Shown here piece by piece: positions 39,407-49,471 of a stretch of DNA of 64,000 bases. Made by a program: the position numbers and the translations under genes. This stretch comes from Bacillus sp. A301a_S52 (GTDB lineage: Bacteria > Bacillota > Bacilli > Bacillales > Salisediminibacteriaceae), in the NCBI GenBank assembly GCA_024701455.1, contig JABXYP010000001.1, positions 3,042,001-3,106,000 on the forward strand, written 5' to 3'. How positions within the stretch are numbered: the first letter of the stretch is position 1; each line of letters opens with the position of its first letter. The notes under the pieces are model-generated. The model was not told where the DNA came from, searched no databases, and was given only the letters and a program-made list of their open reading frames with translations.

Positions 39407-40495
39407 ATGGAAAAGAAAACACCTTTTTATAAGAAAAAATGGTTTATAATTGTTGCTGCTCTATTTGTTTTTAGCGGATTAGCAAATGCCCTTTCAGAGG
39501 ACGAAGAAGTGGCTGAAAGCGAAGAAATAAATAAAGAAGAACAAAATGAAGAAAATAATAATGATAACAACACCAGTGCAGAGCAAAACGAAGAAGAAGA
39601 AATAGATTTATTCACAGTTGAAATTAACGAGTCCATATCTATAAGCAACGAGGAAATTACTATTTCAGGTGAAACAAATTTGCTAAATGGTACGCTATTT
39701 TATTTTGAAATCGTAAGTTCTACTAATGATTCAATTATAGATGGTGATTTCGAAATAGAAAGCGACTCTTTTGAAGAGACAATTAGCATTGAAGAATTGC
39801 CAAATGGAGAAATTGAAGTTTTTGTTATTTTTGATCCCTCTTTACAAACTGATGAGTTGCAAGAAGTATACGGTTCTGAAGGCCAATTACTTGATGGGGA
39901 TCGATTAGAATCTCTAAACTCCCCCTCCAATAGTAAGGGAATTACATTTAGTGATTATTATATTAAATCAGTAGCTATAAGCTTTTCTGGCACTGGTGAT
40001 ACAGCAACTGAATTATTTAACTTATCTGATGGATTTGCTGTTTTAGAGTTTACTCATTCTGGCTCTTCTAATTTTATAGTGGAACTTAAGAATGAATCTG
40101 GTGCTTCAGAATTGGTAGTGAACCATATTGGAAGTTATGAAGGGGCTAACTTTGAATTGATCCCTCAAAGTGGAGACTATTTGTTAGATATTTCGGCAGA
40201 TGGGGAGTGGAGTGCTGAGATTAATCAATCTTATCCAAGTGAGATAGATGATGAACCTCACTCCTTATCAGGAAAAGGAGATGATGTCATTTTTGTAAAT
40301 TTAGAAAATGGATTAAAACGATTTGAGTTTACTCATGATGGTGATTCAAATTTTATTGTTTTAGTTAATGGACAGACCTTATTAGTAAATGAAATAGGTA
40401 ACTATAGTGGTTCTACCACTGAAACTGTCCAAGACTCAGCAGCTTATGCATTCGAAATAAATGCAGACGGAAATTGGACTATTGAGATAGAATAG
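39407..40495 (+). CDS. secreted or anchored acidic protein with a duplicated C-terminal domain
   Basis: The protein has 362 residues. It begins with a basic segment and a hydrophobic helix (residues 13-29) ending SGLANAL, a signal peptide or anchor. A low-complexity Glu/Asn linker (30-70) follows, then a beta-rich middle (70-180) and two related repeats of roughly 80-90 residues. The repeats share FEFTHxGxSNFIVxL, LLVNxIGxYxG and INADGxWxIEI-type motifs (about 195-285 and 288-362). A CGGAGG site precedes the ATG. I do not recognise the family. The acidity fits an extracellular protein of a salt- or alkali-adapted cell. Confidence 0.7.
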   Translation: MEKKTPFYKKKWFIIVAALFVFSGLANALSEDEEVAESEEINKEEQNEENNNDNNTSAEQNEEEEIDLFTVEINESISISNEEITISGETNLLNGTLFYFEIVSSTNDSIIDGDFEIESDSFEETISIEELPNGEIEVFVIFDPSLQTDELQEVYGSEGQLLDGDRLESLNSPSNSKGITFSDYYIKSVAISFSGTGDTATELFNLSDGFAVLEFTHSGSSNFIVELKNESGASELVVNHIGSYEGANFELIPQSGDYLLDISADGEWSAEINQSYPSEIDDEPHSLSGKGDDVIFVNLENGLKRFEFTHDGDSNFIVLVNGQTLLVNEIGNYSGSTTETVQDSAAYAFEINADGNWTIEIE

Positions 40496-40509
40496 ACCCG
40501 TTAAATATA

Positions 40510-40536
40510 AACCCTCGCATTAAAACTGCGAGGGTT
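40510..40536 (+). terminator. terminator after the duplicated-domain protein
   Basis: AACCCTCGCA and TGCGAGGGTT form a perfect 10-bp stem with a 7-base loop, 14 bases past the stop codon, followed by the moderately T-rich ATCTATTT. Confidence 0.8.
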
Positions 40537-40793
40537 ATCTATTTCACCACAATAAAATACATGCTTCACTTTTATGAACAAAAAAATTTCTGTTCCTTAC
40601 AGTAATTTTAAAGTATCAGAGCCACTATAAAGTGAAGATGTCTAAAACTCCTCCTCTTCCTCCCTTGTCCGTAATTCTACCTCCCTCTATATTTATTGAG
40701 TTGTTAAAGAATAAACCCAATGTCATTCATTTTTTACCATCAACCAAGAATTGAATGAATGATATTGAACGGCTTTTTATAAATAGTAAATCA

Positions 40794-40822
40794 TCTCTCG
40801 TTTCTACTCTAAAAACGAGAGA
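40794..40822 (-). terminator. terminator of the TetR-ABC exporter operon
   Basis: CTCTCGTTT and AAACGAGAG (minus-strand stem, about 10-base loop) lie about 15 bases past the permease stop, followed by ATGATTTACTATTT. The interval 40537-40793 has no visible gene. Confidence 0.6.
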
Positions 40823-40836
40823 CGTCCTATATCTAT

Positions 40837-42441
40837 TTAAATACTTTCCATATCACGTTTTCTATAACCTATGAAGCCTATCATAATGACTACTGCTGCA
40901 ATAGCACTCAAGATAAAGAGTGTCAAAAATGAGGGATCTTCGATAGGAACTTTTTGAATATGCCCAAATGGCGTTAATTGAGCTACCCAATCTGGGAATT
41001 GGAACATTTGACCTAAATACACAACAATAAAGGAATATAAAAGGTAAATCCAAGTCACTTGTGTCAGCTTTGGCAGACATCCTATCAGAAGTACAGCAAG
41101 ACCGATCATGACAATCATCGCAGGATAAAAGACTATTCCTGCTCTGTAAACCATAGTAAATTCAAGTCCTTCGTCCATAACCGCTGCTCCAGCAGCCCAC
41201 AAGCCAAACGTACTTACGGAAAGCATGACAAATCCATTCACTAATGATAGAACCAAATAGCCGCCCATAAGTCGAATCCGTGAGACCGCTCTTGCTAACA
41301 AATGGTCAGAACGACCTTTTTTCTCTTCTCCACGAAGTTTATTTATCGCCATTAAAGGCGGTACCGTTGCTATTAATGCGATAACAATCATTAGCGTTGG
41401 CAGAAATTGCTCAACTATTGAGATCCCTTCGACTTGAACCAACATGTTTTCATACATGTCATTCCCTTCTATAAATGATTCCAAATCTCCGAATATGGAA
41501 CCATAAGAAGCCCCGAGAACAAATAAACCAATTGCCCATGCTATCATCCCCGTTCGTTGTAGTCTAAGGGCAAGACCTAGAGGACTCTGTAAAAAGCGTG
41601 AAGCACGTCTTCTCCCTGATTTCGCAGGTAAAAACCCCTGCTCTAAATCGCGGATGCTATTTAAATAATTAGCTAAGACATATAAAATGATAGAAAGGAC
41701 AAACATTAATATAATCGGTCCCCAATGGTTTTCAGAGTAGGCGTCCGTTTTGGACACCCACCCTAAAGGTGAAAGCCAAGATAACGTATCGTTACTCACA
41801 TCTGTAATCGATCGAAACAGATAAGCAATTAATAAGACAGCAAGTGACAAGCCGATCGTACCACGCGAACTTCCAGAAAGCTGTGCCGAGACAGCAGTCA
41901 CCCCAGCAAAAACCAGCCCCGTCCCTCCTAAAGCAGCACCATAAAGTAAAGATCCTTCTATATTCATACTTTCTATTCCAAGAGCAGTTAAGCCAAAGCC
42001 AACGAGCAATGCTAATATTAAACTCGTCCCAATGATGACAAGTAAGGAAGCATTTAAGTAAGAAAGACGTCCTACAGGAAGCGAACGTATCATCTCGATT
42101 CTTCCCTCTTCTTCATCGGCTCTTGTATGGCGCGCCACGACTAATATACTCATTAAACCAACAATAACGGCGGTCATTAGTAACATTTGATGAGTCATCA
42201 TGGCACCGAGGGTATAGTTTTCTAGGTTACCAGGGCCTAACATCGCTGTCATGGCAGGATTGGCCATCGTGTCTGTAATAGCATCTCTCTCTTGCTGCGT
42301 CTCGTATAAATTATCAAAAGCAGGAGGAATAATTAAAGTGAAGACCGTTAATCCGATTAACCATAGTGGAATCCTTAACCTGTCTAACCGGAGAATAAAT
42401 CGTGAAAGATGACCCGTTTTAGCAATAATTTTCTGAGCCAT
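40837..42441 (-). CDS. ABC-2 type exporter permease
   Basis: An integral membrane protein of 534 residues with about twelve hydrophobic segments arranged as two similar halves, each with a HTRADEEEGRIEMIR / EEKKGRSDHLLARAVSR-type cytoplasmic loop. This is the layout of permeases paired with a single ATPase in drug or polyketide-type exporters of Gram-positive bacteria. The stop of the ATPase gene and the start share one base (TAATG). The substrate is unknown. Confidence 0.85.
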   Translation of the reverse strand: MAQKIIAKTGHLSRFILRLDRLRIPLWLIGLTVFTLIIPPAFDNLYETQQERDAITDTMANPAMTAMLGPGNLENYTLGAMMTHQMLLMTAVIVGLMSILVVARHTRADEEEGRIEMIRSLPVGRLSYLNASLLVIIGTSLILALLVGFGLTALGIESMNIEGSLLYGAALGGTGLVFAGVTAVSAQLSGSSRGTIGLSLAVLLIAYLFRSITDVSNDTLSWLSPLGWVSKTDAYSENHWGPIILMFVLSIILYVLANYLNSIRDLEQGFLPAKSGRRRASRFLQSPLGLALRLQRTGMIAWAIGLFVLGASYGSIFGDLESFIEGNDMYENMLVQVEGISIVEQFLPTLMIVIALIATVPPLMAINKLRGEEKKGRSDHLLARAVSRIRLMGGYLVLSLVNGFVMLSVSTFGLWAAGAAVMDEGLEFTMVYRAGIVFYPAMIVMIGLAVLLIGCLPKLTQVTWIYLLYSFIVVYLGQMFQFPDWVAQLTPFGHIQKVPIEDPSFLTLFILSAIAAVVIMIGFIGYRKRDMESI

Positions 42442-43358
42442 TAATTTGTACCTCCCACTCCTGATTCTGTTATATTGTCTGCCTTTTCATAATGACGCAT
42501 AAACAAATCTTCCAATGTCGGTGGAGAGCTTTCAAGTTTAACAATTCCAAATTCACTAATATGCCTCATCACATTGTCCATTTCTTCCGTGTCTATTTGA
42601 AATGCCAGCCCTTGATCAGTCTCATCTATCTCATGGACCCCTTTTAATTGACTTAGGTCCGTAATTGGTTGCTTTGTCTCTACGAGGACATTTGTACGTG
42701 TCAAGTGACGCAATTCAGTTAGCGTCCCTGTTTCGATAATACGACCATCACGAATAATCGCTACTTTATCACATAATTTTTCTACCTCTGAAAGAATATG
42801 GCTAGACAACAGGACACTTTTCCCTTGCTCCTTAACATCTTTCACACATTCTTGAAAAATTTGTTCCATGAGTGGATCTAGACCAGACGTTGGCTCATCC
42901 AAAATATATAAGTCCGCTTCTGACGAAAAGGCGGCTATTAATGCTACTTTTTGCCGGTTTCCTTTAGAGTAGGTACGACATTTTTTCGAGGGGTCTAAAT
43001 CAAATTTTTTTATTAGTTCATCACGCCTACTTTTGTGGTTCGTGCCTCTTAATTTCACAAATAAGTCAATGACTTCTCCACCGGTTAAGTTTGGCCATAA
43101 ATTCACATCACCAGGAACATAGGCGATTCGCTTATGAATGTCCACCGCATCATTCCAAGCATCCTTACCAAACAGTCGCACCTGTCCTTCAGTTGCCTTT
43201 AAAATACCGAGCAAAACCCGGATCGTCGTTGATTTCCCTGCACCATTCGGACCAATGAATCCAAACACTTCCCCATGATTAACTTCCAGATTGACATTTT
43301 CTAAAGCGGTAAACGTGCCAAATTGTTTCTTGAGATTTTTAACTTCTAACAAGCTCAT
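42441..43358 (-). CDS. ABC transporter ATP-binding protein
   Basis: The protein has 305 residues, with Walker A GPNGAGKSTT (about residue 38), Q-loop region, signature TYSKGNRQKV, Walker B ADLYILDEPTSGLDP and H-loop LLSSHILSEVE. The C-terminal third (DUF4162-like) is typical of drug-export ATPases of the DrrA/NatA type. It is coupled to the permease and follows the TetR gene by 15 bases. Confidence 0.93.
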   Translation of the reverse strand: MSLLEVKNLKKQFGTFTALENVNLEVNHGEVFGFIGPNGAGKSTTIRVLLGILKATEGQVRLFGKDAWNDAVDIHKRIAYVPGDVNLWPNLTGGEVIDLFVKLRGTNHKSRRDELIKKFDLDPSKKCRTYSKGNRQKVALIAAFSSEADLYILDEPTSGLDPLMEQIFQECVKDVKEQGKSVLLSSHILSEVEKLCDKVAIIRDGRIIETGTLTELRHLTRTNVLVETKQPITDLSQLKGVHEIDETDQGLAFQIDTEEMDNVMRHISEFGIVKLESSPPTLEDLFMRHYEKADNITESGVGGTN

Positions 43359-43373
43359 AGTTGTCCCCTCCTT

Positions 43374-43985
43374 TTAATTGTAATAGCTATGTTTTAATAT
43401 TTCTGAATAACTATCCCACTCTTTGAGGTACTTATCACTCATCTCTTCAATAGAAGATAATTCATTTTTTAATTTTTCAGAAAAGCCGACCATCGTCCAA
43501 TTTAGGATATTAATTGCTTTTTCAATATCAAGACCTTGGCGAAATTTTGAGTAGTCTATATTTTCGTAAATCCTTTCAAATCCTTCTTTAAGGATGTTAT
43601 CTTGTTTTTCCTCAATTTCAGCTTTGACTTCAGCAGACTTCTCATTAACGACAGAAAACCAAAAATTAAACACTTGTGGGAATTTTCTTTGAATATTTAA
43701 CTTAACCCTACCAATTTGCCCAATTCGCTTAAAAATATCGGTTTCATTAAAATCAATTTCTTGATAAATGTCATCAACAATACCTGTCGCATATTCAAGC
43801 AAAAATAAATACAAATCTTTTTTATTATTAAAATAGTTAAATAGGGAACCTTTAGAAATCTCTGCCCCACGGACAATATCATTCGTAGACGCTTTATCAT
43901 AGCCATTTTTTACAAATTCATTAATAGCAGCATTAATAATACGCTCTTGTTTCTCTAACGGTAGACTATAGAATTTTGTGTACAC
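43374..43985 (-). CDS. TetR-family repressor of the ABC exporter
   Basis: The protein has 203 residues with the TetR N-terminal helix-turn-helix (KQERIINAAINEFVKNGYDKASTNDIV...SKGSLFNYFNNKKDLY). The C-terminal ligand domain is unlike any that I can name. The start is a GTG, 11 bases after GGAG. Two matching palindromes upstream are almost surely its operators, so the operon should be autorepressed and induced by an exporter substrate. Confidence 0.92.
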   Translation of the reverse strand: MYTKFYSLPLEKQERIINAAINEFVKNGYDKASTNDIVRGAEISKGSLFNYFNNKKDLYLFLLEYATGIVDDIYQEIDFNETDIFKRIGQIGRVKLNIQRKFPQVFNFWFSVVNEKSAEVKAEIEEKQDNILKEGFERIYENIDYSKFRQGLDIEKAINILNWTMVGFSEKLKNELSSIEEMSDKYLKEWDSYSEILKHSYYN

Positions 43986-44015
43986 AAATACATCAACTCC
44001 TTTCTAAAACTCCAT

Positions 44016-44065
44016 TGACCAATATGGTCATTTTTAATATATCATGATTGACCAATGTGGTCAAT
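44016..44065 (-). promoter_or_regulatory. promoter with two TetR operators
   Basis: On the minus strand TTGACC (44059-44064) and TATATT (44036-44041) are 17 bases apart. One palindrome, ATTGACCACATTGGTCAAT, covers the -35 (44047-44065). A second, TGACCATATTGGTCA, lies just downstream of the -10 (44016-44030). The centres are 33 bases apart, about three helical turns, so two dimers would bind on the same face. Confidence 0.85.
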
Positions 44066-44092
44066 ATCAACATTTCATATCATACCTTTACT

Positions 44093-44740
44093 TTATCTGC
44101 GGAATTCCAGCTCGTTCTTTTTGAACGGTAGGAATATCGCTTGGTGATTCTTTAATAAACCGCCGTCAATCTTTAATACACCGGCAGCTACATCAACGTG
44201 TGATTCTCGCAGTTGTGCAAGAGTGCTAATTCTTATGCCCGTTTGATACATCGTTAATATTGCGGTAGCATCGCGAAGCTCTAGAAAACGTGTTAAATCT
44301 AACATCGTTAGTAAAACGTTTATCTCTCGCTCTGTAACTCCGCGTTTAACAGGCATGTCAACTTTCACATGAACTTGCGCCCAAAAAGGACGGTCTAACC
44401 AACCGTTGTTCAAACATTTCGAGAGAAACGCTTTGAGGCACTTTAAACGCGTGAGCTTCGTTTGATTACTAACGTGCATAGCGGATAGCCAATCGTAAAC
44501 ATGTTCGGTTGTTAATTCTTCTAGAGTTTTCGCGCCTGTGGTATCCGCAAAATGACTGACGTGTAATTCGTAATCAGACATCGTACGGTCGCGAAAGCCA
44601 GCCGATCGCATTTGCCGTAGGATTAATTCCAACGCGCGGTCTATCGGAAAGCCATCGGGCGTCTTATTCGGGGTTGGAACGCGGTGAAATACGCTTGATA
44701 AATCGGTGTTTACATGAAGCGATTCTTTACGTTTAGTCAT
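44093..44740 (-). pseudogene. truncated tyrosine recombinase (integrase)
   Basis: The product has 215 residues. It contains the SAM-like core-binding domain (RTMSDYELHVSHFADTTGA, about 50-130) and the start of the catalytic domain with the first Arg in TGIRISTLAQLRESHV and a Lys in the following hairpin. It stops after FKKNELEFRR, before the HxxR and Tyr motifs, so it cannot cut DNA. It begins 110 bases from the 3' end of tRNA-Arg in the same orientation, the usual layout for an integrative element. No att duplication was found. Base usage looks more GC-rich than that of neighbours. Confidence 0.75.
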
Positions 44741-44744
44741 AACG

Positions 44745-44812
44745 AAAAAAGCCTCCTATCACGTATATTTGACCGGTTCAATGACCGTATCAATCAACGT
44801 AACAGAAGGCTT
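44745..44812 (-). terminator. terminator of the tRNA operon, overlapping the integrase ribosome binding site
   Basis: On the minus strand AAGCCTTCTGTTACG pairs with CGTGATAGGAGGCTT in 15 continuous pairs (three G-U), followed by six Ts. The loop is about 35 bases and holds an inner inverted repeat around ACGGTC / GACCGGT. The 3' arm contains the GGAGG of the integrase fragment, which starts 12 bases later. Confidence 0.75.
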
Positions 44813-44850
44813 ATGTAACGCGGGTTCAACCGCTTATAATCGTTTTTAAA

Positions 44851-44927
<77 letters not shown>

Positions 44928-44949
44928 AATGTTACCGCTAAGATTTAAT

Positions 44950-45023
44950 TGGAGCGGGTGAAGGGAATCGAACCCTCATCATCAGCTTGGAAGGCTGAGG
45001 TTTTACCACTAAACTACACCCGC
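44950..45023 (-). tRNA. tRNA-Gly (UCC)
   Basis: 74 bases with encoded CCA. The acceptor GCGGGTG / CACCCGC, anticodon loop CTTCCAA (anticodon TCC, reads GGA) and T-arm GAGGG-TTCGATT-CCCTT are intact. It is 22 bases upstream of tRNA-Arg and in the same transcript. Confidence 0.97.
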
Positions 45024-45227
45024 TTATTAGTATGTAAAGACTTTTGTTGCTTCTCACGACCTACATGTCTCTTCCTCTTCTAACTTTGCTCTGGCGTTTA
45101 TCCGTCGTGACAACTCCCGCTTTGTCATGAAAAAATGTCTCCCGCATGTTTGCTAAGACACAACAATGTGTAAATATGTTATAACGAAGATTGTATAGAA
45201 AAAATATGTTTAACAGCGACAATATTT

Positions 45228-45256
45228 AATATATACAATCTCCGTCTTAATGTCAA
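45228..45256 (-). promoter_or_regulatory. strong promoter of the tRNA-Gly/tRNA-Arg operon
   Basis: TTGACA (45251-45256) and TATATT (45228-45233) are separated by 17 bases on the minus strand. The -35 box overlaps the stop codon of ysnB. Transcription would start near 45222, about 200 bases before the first tRNA. An AGATTGTATA / TATACAATCT inverted repeat lies across the promoter and early leader. Confidence 0.8.
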
Positions 45257-45768
45257 CCGTTTTTAGAAAAACTTTTGCTTAAGTCGTCTAATTTTTGTCC
45301 ATCAATTGAGTAGAAGTTCACATTTATAGTTGTGTCAGAAGTATCGACTATAACGTAACTACCAACACTGTATTGTCTTGGTAGTCTCATGCTTCCAGGG
45401 TTAATAATAATCTTACCCTTTTCTTCAGTCGCAACAGGGATATGAGTATGACCGTAACAAAGAATATCTGCTGAAGCTTCCTCACCTTTATAAATGAGAT
45501 TCATCTCGGTCATTTTCACATTTAGCAAGTGACCGTGACCGACGAAAAAAGTCGTATCCCTCACCGTTTCAACTAATTCTTCTGGAAAGTCTGAACCGTG
45601 GTCACAATTGCCTCTCACAGTAGAGACGTTTTGAAGAGCTGGTGAGGCCGCACTTAGCTCTGAATCACCACAATGAAAAATAGCATCCACTTCCGCACGG
45701 TGTCTATCCACTACTTCTTTTAATTCAGTTTCCCAACCATGACTGTCACTCATAATTAAAGCTCTCAT
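45253..45768 (-). CDS. ysnB: metallophosphoesterase, YfcE/MJ0936 family
   Basis: The protein has 171 residues. The calcineurin-like metal site is complete: MSDSHG, FHCGDSE, VRGNCD, FFVGHGH and YGHTHIP. Related proteins are divalent-metal phosphodiesterases whose cellular substrate is unclear. It follows the ysnA-like gene by 20 bases, as in B. subtilis. Confidence 0.9.
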   Translation of the reverse strand: MRALIMSDSHGWETELKEVVDRHRAEVDAIFHCGDSELSAASPALQNVSTVRGNCDHGSDFPEELVETVRDTTFFVGHGHLLNVKMTEMNLIYKGEEASADILCYGHTHIPVATEEKGKIIINPGSMRLPRQYSVGSYVIVDTSDTTINVNFYSIDGQKLDDLSKSFSKNG

Positions 45769-45788
45769 CAGTTATCACCTCTTCACGA

Positions 45789-46394
45789 TTATTCCTGCAG
45801 CGTCCATTTATCCCACATCTCATTTAATGTCATAAGAGCATTTGCCCGATGACTTAATGTGTTTTTCTCTTTCTTTGTGAGTTGCGCCATCGTTTTCCCT
45901 AATTCTGGCAAATAGAATAGAGGGTCGTACCCAAATCCATGATCGCCTGTCGGTGCATGTGAGATAGTTCCTTTACAAATACCTCGTACTGTTTTCACAT
46001 CACCGGATGGGAAATAAATAGCTAATGCACATACAAATTGAGCCGTACGTGCTTCATCATTCGTATTAGCCAGTTCTTTTAACAGCTTCTCATTGTTTGC
46101 TTGATCGTCTTTATCAGGACCAGCATAGCGAGCTGAGTAAATACCTGGCGCTCCGTTCAAGACATCTACCGCCAAACCAGAATCATCGGCTAAAACTGGC
46201 TTATGAATAAGTTCACCGATTGTTTTTGCCTTTTTAATCGCATTTTCTTCAAACGTTTTGCCATCTTCCACAACATCAATATCTTCGTCTAAGTCTAACA
46301 GCGATTTAACCGTTAACCCTTTGGCAGCAAAGAAAGCTTCAAACTCTGCTACTTTTCCTTTATTTTTCGTAGCAATAAAAATATCTTTATACAT
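45789..46394 (-). CDS. ysnA: XTP/dITP diphosphatase (RdgB/Ham1 family)
   Basis: The protein has 201 residues and removes non-canonical purine nucleotides (ITP, XTP, dITP) before they enter nucleic acids. Signatures are [13 protein letters not shown], the catalytic [27 protein letters not shown] block, and [15 protein letters not shown]. The start is the ATG at 46394 ([11 protein letters not shown]), which overlaps the rph end by eight bases. Upstream in-frame starts lie deeper in rph and are less likely. Confidence 0.95.
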   Translation of the reverse strand: MYKDIFIATKNKGKVAEFEAFFAAKGLTVKSLLDLDEDIDVVEDGKTFEENAIKKAKTIGELIHKPVLADDSGLAVDVLNGAPGIYSARYAGPDKDDQANNEKLLKELANTNDEARTAQFVCALAIYFPSGDVKTVRGICKGTISHAPTGDHGFGYDPLFYLPELGKTMAQLTKKEKNTLSHRANALMTLNEMWDKWTLQE

Positions 46395-47175
46395 CTGCTT
46401 CCCGCTCCTGATCATTATTATCAACTGCCTTAACATTCACGTTCATTTTTTCGGCAAATTCCCCAAGTGCTTGTCTCTGAAACGTAAATAGCTCATTTAT
46501 TCCTTTTTCTGCTAAATCAAGCATGTCATTTAACTGACTACGAGAAAAAGTGGCTTCTTCCCCAGTACCTTGTACTTCTACTAATTGACCGTCACCAGTC
46601 ATAATCACATTCATATCCACATCGGCTTGAGAATCTTCCACATAATCTAAATCAAGAATTACATCGTGTCCTGACGTAACCCCTATAGAAATCGCTGCCA
46701 AATAATTTTTTAACGGGTTTTCTTTTAGTTTAGATGTTTTTATAAGCTGCTCAAAAGCAAGCCCTACTGCCACGAATGCGCCTGTGATAGAGGCTGTTCG
46801 GGTTCCACCGTCAGCCTGTATAACATCGCAATCTACCCAAACCGTCCGTTCACCTAAACGATCTAAATCAACGACAGACCGGAGAGCTCTCCCAATAAGC
46901 CTTTGGATCTCCATCGTACGTCCTGTGATCTTCCCTTTCGCTGATTCCCTTATGTTCCGCTGTTCAGTGGCTCTTGGTAACATCGCATATTCAGCGGTGA
47001 TCCAGCCTTTTCCTTGCCCTCTCATAAAGGGTGGAACTCGTTCTTCAACACTGGCTGAACAAATGACCTTTGTATCTCCAAACGTGATGAGTACCGACCC
47101 TTCTGGATGTTTTATGTAATGCGGAACAATCTCTACCTTTCTCAATTCATTAGCTGAACGTCCATCATGACGCAT
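46387..47175 (-). CDS. rph: ribonuclease PH
   Basis: A phosphorolytic 3'-5' exoribonuclease of 262 residues for tRNA 3' trimming. It starts with [11 protein letters not shown], and has [16 protein letters not shown], the phosphate-binding [10 protein letters not shown] and [19 protein letters not shown]. The C-terminus is about 15 residues longer than in B. subtilis. It is coupled to the downstream Ham1 gene. Confidence 0.97.
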   Translation of the reverse strand: MRHDGRSANELRKVEIVPHYIKHPEGSVLITFGDTKVICSASVEERVPPFMRGQGKGWITAEYAMLPRATEQRNIRESAKGKITGRTMEIQRLIGRALRSVVDLDRLGERTVWVDCDVIQADGGTRTASITGAFVAVGLAFEQLIKTSKLKENPLKNYLAAISIGVTSGHDVILDLDYVEDSQADVDMNVIMTGDGQLVEVQGTGEEATFSRSQLNDMLDLAEKGINELFTFQRQALGEFAEKMNVNVKAVDNNDQEREADV

Positions 47176-47337
47176 GTTGTCACTCCCCTTACATGGTTAC
47201 TACTTGCTAGTATGTAGTTTAATACTTAACATAATTATCGCTTGGCTAACAGCGAGAAAAAGAAGAAGCAGCTGCTTTACAGCTACCTCTTTAATGATAA
47301 GCGTTTCGTCCTTGAATTTCAATTATTGACCGTTTGC

Positions 47338-48492
47338 TTAAAATTGTCCAATATTAACATGGTCGGGTCTCACCACTGATTCTGACAAAGCTTCTCCGTT
47401 ACTCACCATTATCTCTTCTTCCGATTCAACCATAAATGACACACTGTTCACTTCTTCCTGTTCAGTTAATGACAATACAATCATATTTAACACATTTTCG
47501 GACAGTGCTGTCCCATCATGCTGACTTAGTAACGCCTCATTAAAATTAACCACAACTGTGCCATCATGATATTCCGGCTCTTCAATAAGCTCAACTTCTT
47601 GTCTGAAATCAGTTAAGAGCTCAGACATGTAATGCGGACCTTCCAATAATTCATTGATCACCGCTTGATATTTATTTTCCTCTTGACTAATACGGCGCGT
47701 CACTGGGACATAATATGTCTGATCTTCTGTCTGGTTCAAAAAGTAAACGACTACTGGTTCAGTAGAGACAAGATCCGTTTGGTCTGTCATTTCTAAGTTG
47801 ATCCCATGAGCCCGTGTATAGCCATCACCAATTGGTGTGTCATTGTGCGGCATAGCAGTTAAATCTTCACCATTTATTTGAATGTTTACCTTATCCACAT
47901 CATCGAGCTGTGTCAAGGTCCATGTTAATGACTGTAGAACTTGCATTTCTTGAGCAGGGTGATACTCTCCGAAATAATCATTATAATTAATCGTCGCCAC
48001 ACCATTCTCATTTAATTCAACATCTAATATTTCTGTCCCCGCTGGCAAAGGTGCTTGAAAACCATTTGGTAAGTTTTCAGTAACTGGCCCCTCTTGTACT
48101 AAATGTTCAGCCAATGCCGTCAATTCATCTTCTTCGATTTGGACTTCTACTGACTGCGGTGCTACCATCCCATTACTATCTAATAGGTATAATTCACGAA
48201 TATCTCCTTGAACTGTTACTTCTCCACCTTTCTCCTCTGGAGAAACCGCTTCTTCAGTCTCGTTTTCTTCCATGTTCTCATCTGTTATGGCACTGATCTC
48301 CCCTTCACCAGTTATATCGTCTTCAATCACCTCAACTTCTAATTCATTTTCGTCCTCGATATAATTAATTTGAGGCGGATCTAACTCCTCTAGTACATCG
48401 TTTGTCACTTGTGACCCACATGCCGTTAAAAGTAAAACAGCTGCTCCTGCAATCATGGCTGATGACCTTCTTATTCCCGAGCCGCGCAACAT
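47338..48492 (-). CDS. gerM: GerM, sporulation and germination lipoprotein
   Basis: The protein has 384 residues. It has a lipoprotein signal peptide ending LLTACGSQ with the lipid-modified Cys near residue 26, an acidic linker (35-90), and two GerMN domains (about 100-215 and 235-365). GerM is needed for spore cortex formation and germination, and is made in the mother cell. Its place between racE and rph is conserved. The 47176-47337 gap shows no gene. Confidence 0.93.
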   Translation of the reverse strand: MLRGSGIRRSSAMIAGAAVLLLTACGSQVTNDVLEELDPPQINYIEDENELEVEVIEDDITGEGEISAITDENMEENETEEAVSPEEKGGEVTVQGDIRELYLLDSNGMVAPQSVEVQIEEDELTALAEHLVQEGPVTENLPNGFQAPLPAGTEILDVELNENGVATINYNDYFGEYHPAQEMQVLQSLTWTLTQLDDVDKVNIQINGEDLTAMPHNDTPIGDGYTRAHGINLEMTDQTDLVSTEPVVVYFLNQTEDQTYYVPVTRRISQEENKYQAVINELLEGPHYMSELLTDFRQEVELIEEPEYHDGTVVVNFNEALLSQHDGTALSENVLNMIVLSLTEQEEVNSVSFMVESEEEIMVSNGEALSESVVRPDHVNIGQF

Positions 48493-48566
48493 CGCATTCC
48501 CTCCTTGACAGTTTGTACTATCATGTATACGAGCTTTTTCATGCTTTTAGACCAACAGAATATAGA

Positions 48567-48598
48567 AAAGCACAACGCATTAAATGCGCTGTGCTTTA
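48567..48598 (-). terminator. terminator after racE
   Basis: AAGCACAGCGCATT and AATGCGTTGTGCTT form a long stem with a small loop, followed by TTCTATATTC on the minus strand. It begins six bases after the racE stop and separates it from gerM. Confidence 0.8.
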
Positions 48599-48603
48599 GT
48601 TGC

Positions 48604-49446
48604 TTAAGAGCGAAATCCAGCTGTCCTTTTATGGTAAAGACGAATTGGTAATCTTAAATCCGTTTCTCTAATATCTAATGAGTGAGGTTTTAACCACTCT
48701 TCAGCCACTTTTTTAAAATTAGCTTTTAGTCCTGTCGTATAAAAAATATGGTGTGGTGCCACATCTCCGGTATAAAGAAGTTCTTTATGGTACAGGAGGG
48801 AACTCACTTCCAATGCAGTTTCATCACCAGAGCAGATAACGTTCACATTAGAACCAACAACTTCTTCGATTAAAGGCGCCAGTAAGGGATAGTGTGTACA
48901 GCCTAAGATTAAACTATCGATATCGTATTGTAGAATAGGTGCTAACGCTTTCGTTATTATTTCTCTCGCCATATGGCCATTAAACTCGCCTGTCTCAACT
49001 AGGGGAACAAGCGTAGGACAAGCTAAACTGACAACTTTTACTTTATCATTAATTGTTGTCAATTCACGATGATAGGCGCCACTCGAAATGGTTCCCTCTG
49101 TCCCTATCACGCCAACATGATGGTTGGTTGTTACTTTTAATGCTGCAGTAGCACCAGGATGAATAACCCCCAACACTGGAATAGACAGCCTCTCCTTCGC
49201 TTCCTCTAGTATGACCGCTGTTGCTGTATTACATGCTATAACAAGAAGTTTAATATCATGAGAGGTGAGATAGTCAATCATCTCCCACGTATATGTTCGA
49301 ACTTCCTCTTCTGTTCTCGGTCCATATGGACAGCGTGCTGTATCTCCGATGTAGATTATTTCCTCTTTCGGCAATTGTCTTATTATTTCAGAGACAACAG
49401 TTAGTCCTCCGACCCCTGAATCAATTACACCAATTGGTTTTTTCAC
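48604..49446 (-). CDS. racE: glutamate racemase
   Basis: The protein has 280 residues and makes D-glutamate for peptidoglycan. The two catalytic cysteines are in [10 protein letters not shown] (about residue 74) and [10 protein letters not shown] (about 185). DSGVGGLTV at the N-terminus and [10 protein letters not shown] are also conserved. It is 25 bases downstream of the MarR-family gene. D-glutamate also connects to dat at 1909-2739. Confidence 0.96.
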   Translation of the reverse strand: MKKPIGVIDSGVGGLTVVSEIIRQLPKEEIIYIGDTARCPYGPRTEEEVRTYTWEMIDYLTSHDIKLLVIACNTATAVILEEAKERLSIPVLGVIHPGATAALKVTTNHHVGVIGTEGTISSGAYHRELTTINDKVKVVSLACPTLVPLVETGEFNGHMAREIITKALAPILQYDIDSLILGCTHYPLLAPLIEEVVGSNVNVICSGDETALEVSSLLYHKELLYTGDVAPHHIFYTTGLKANFKKVAEEWLKPHSLDIRETDLRLPIRLYHKRTAGFRS

Positions 49447-49471
49447 GCTTCAACGTCCCTTTACCTATTTA

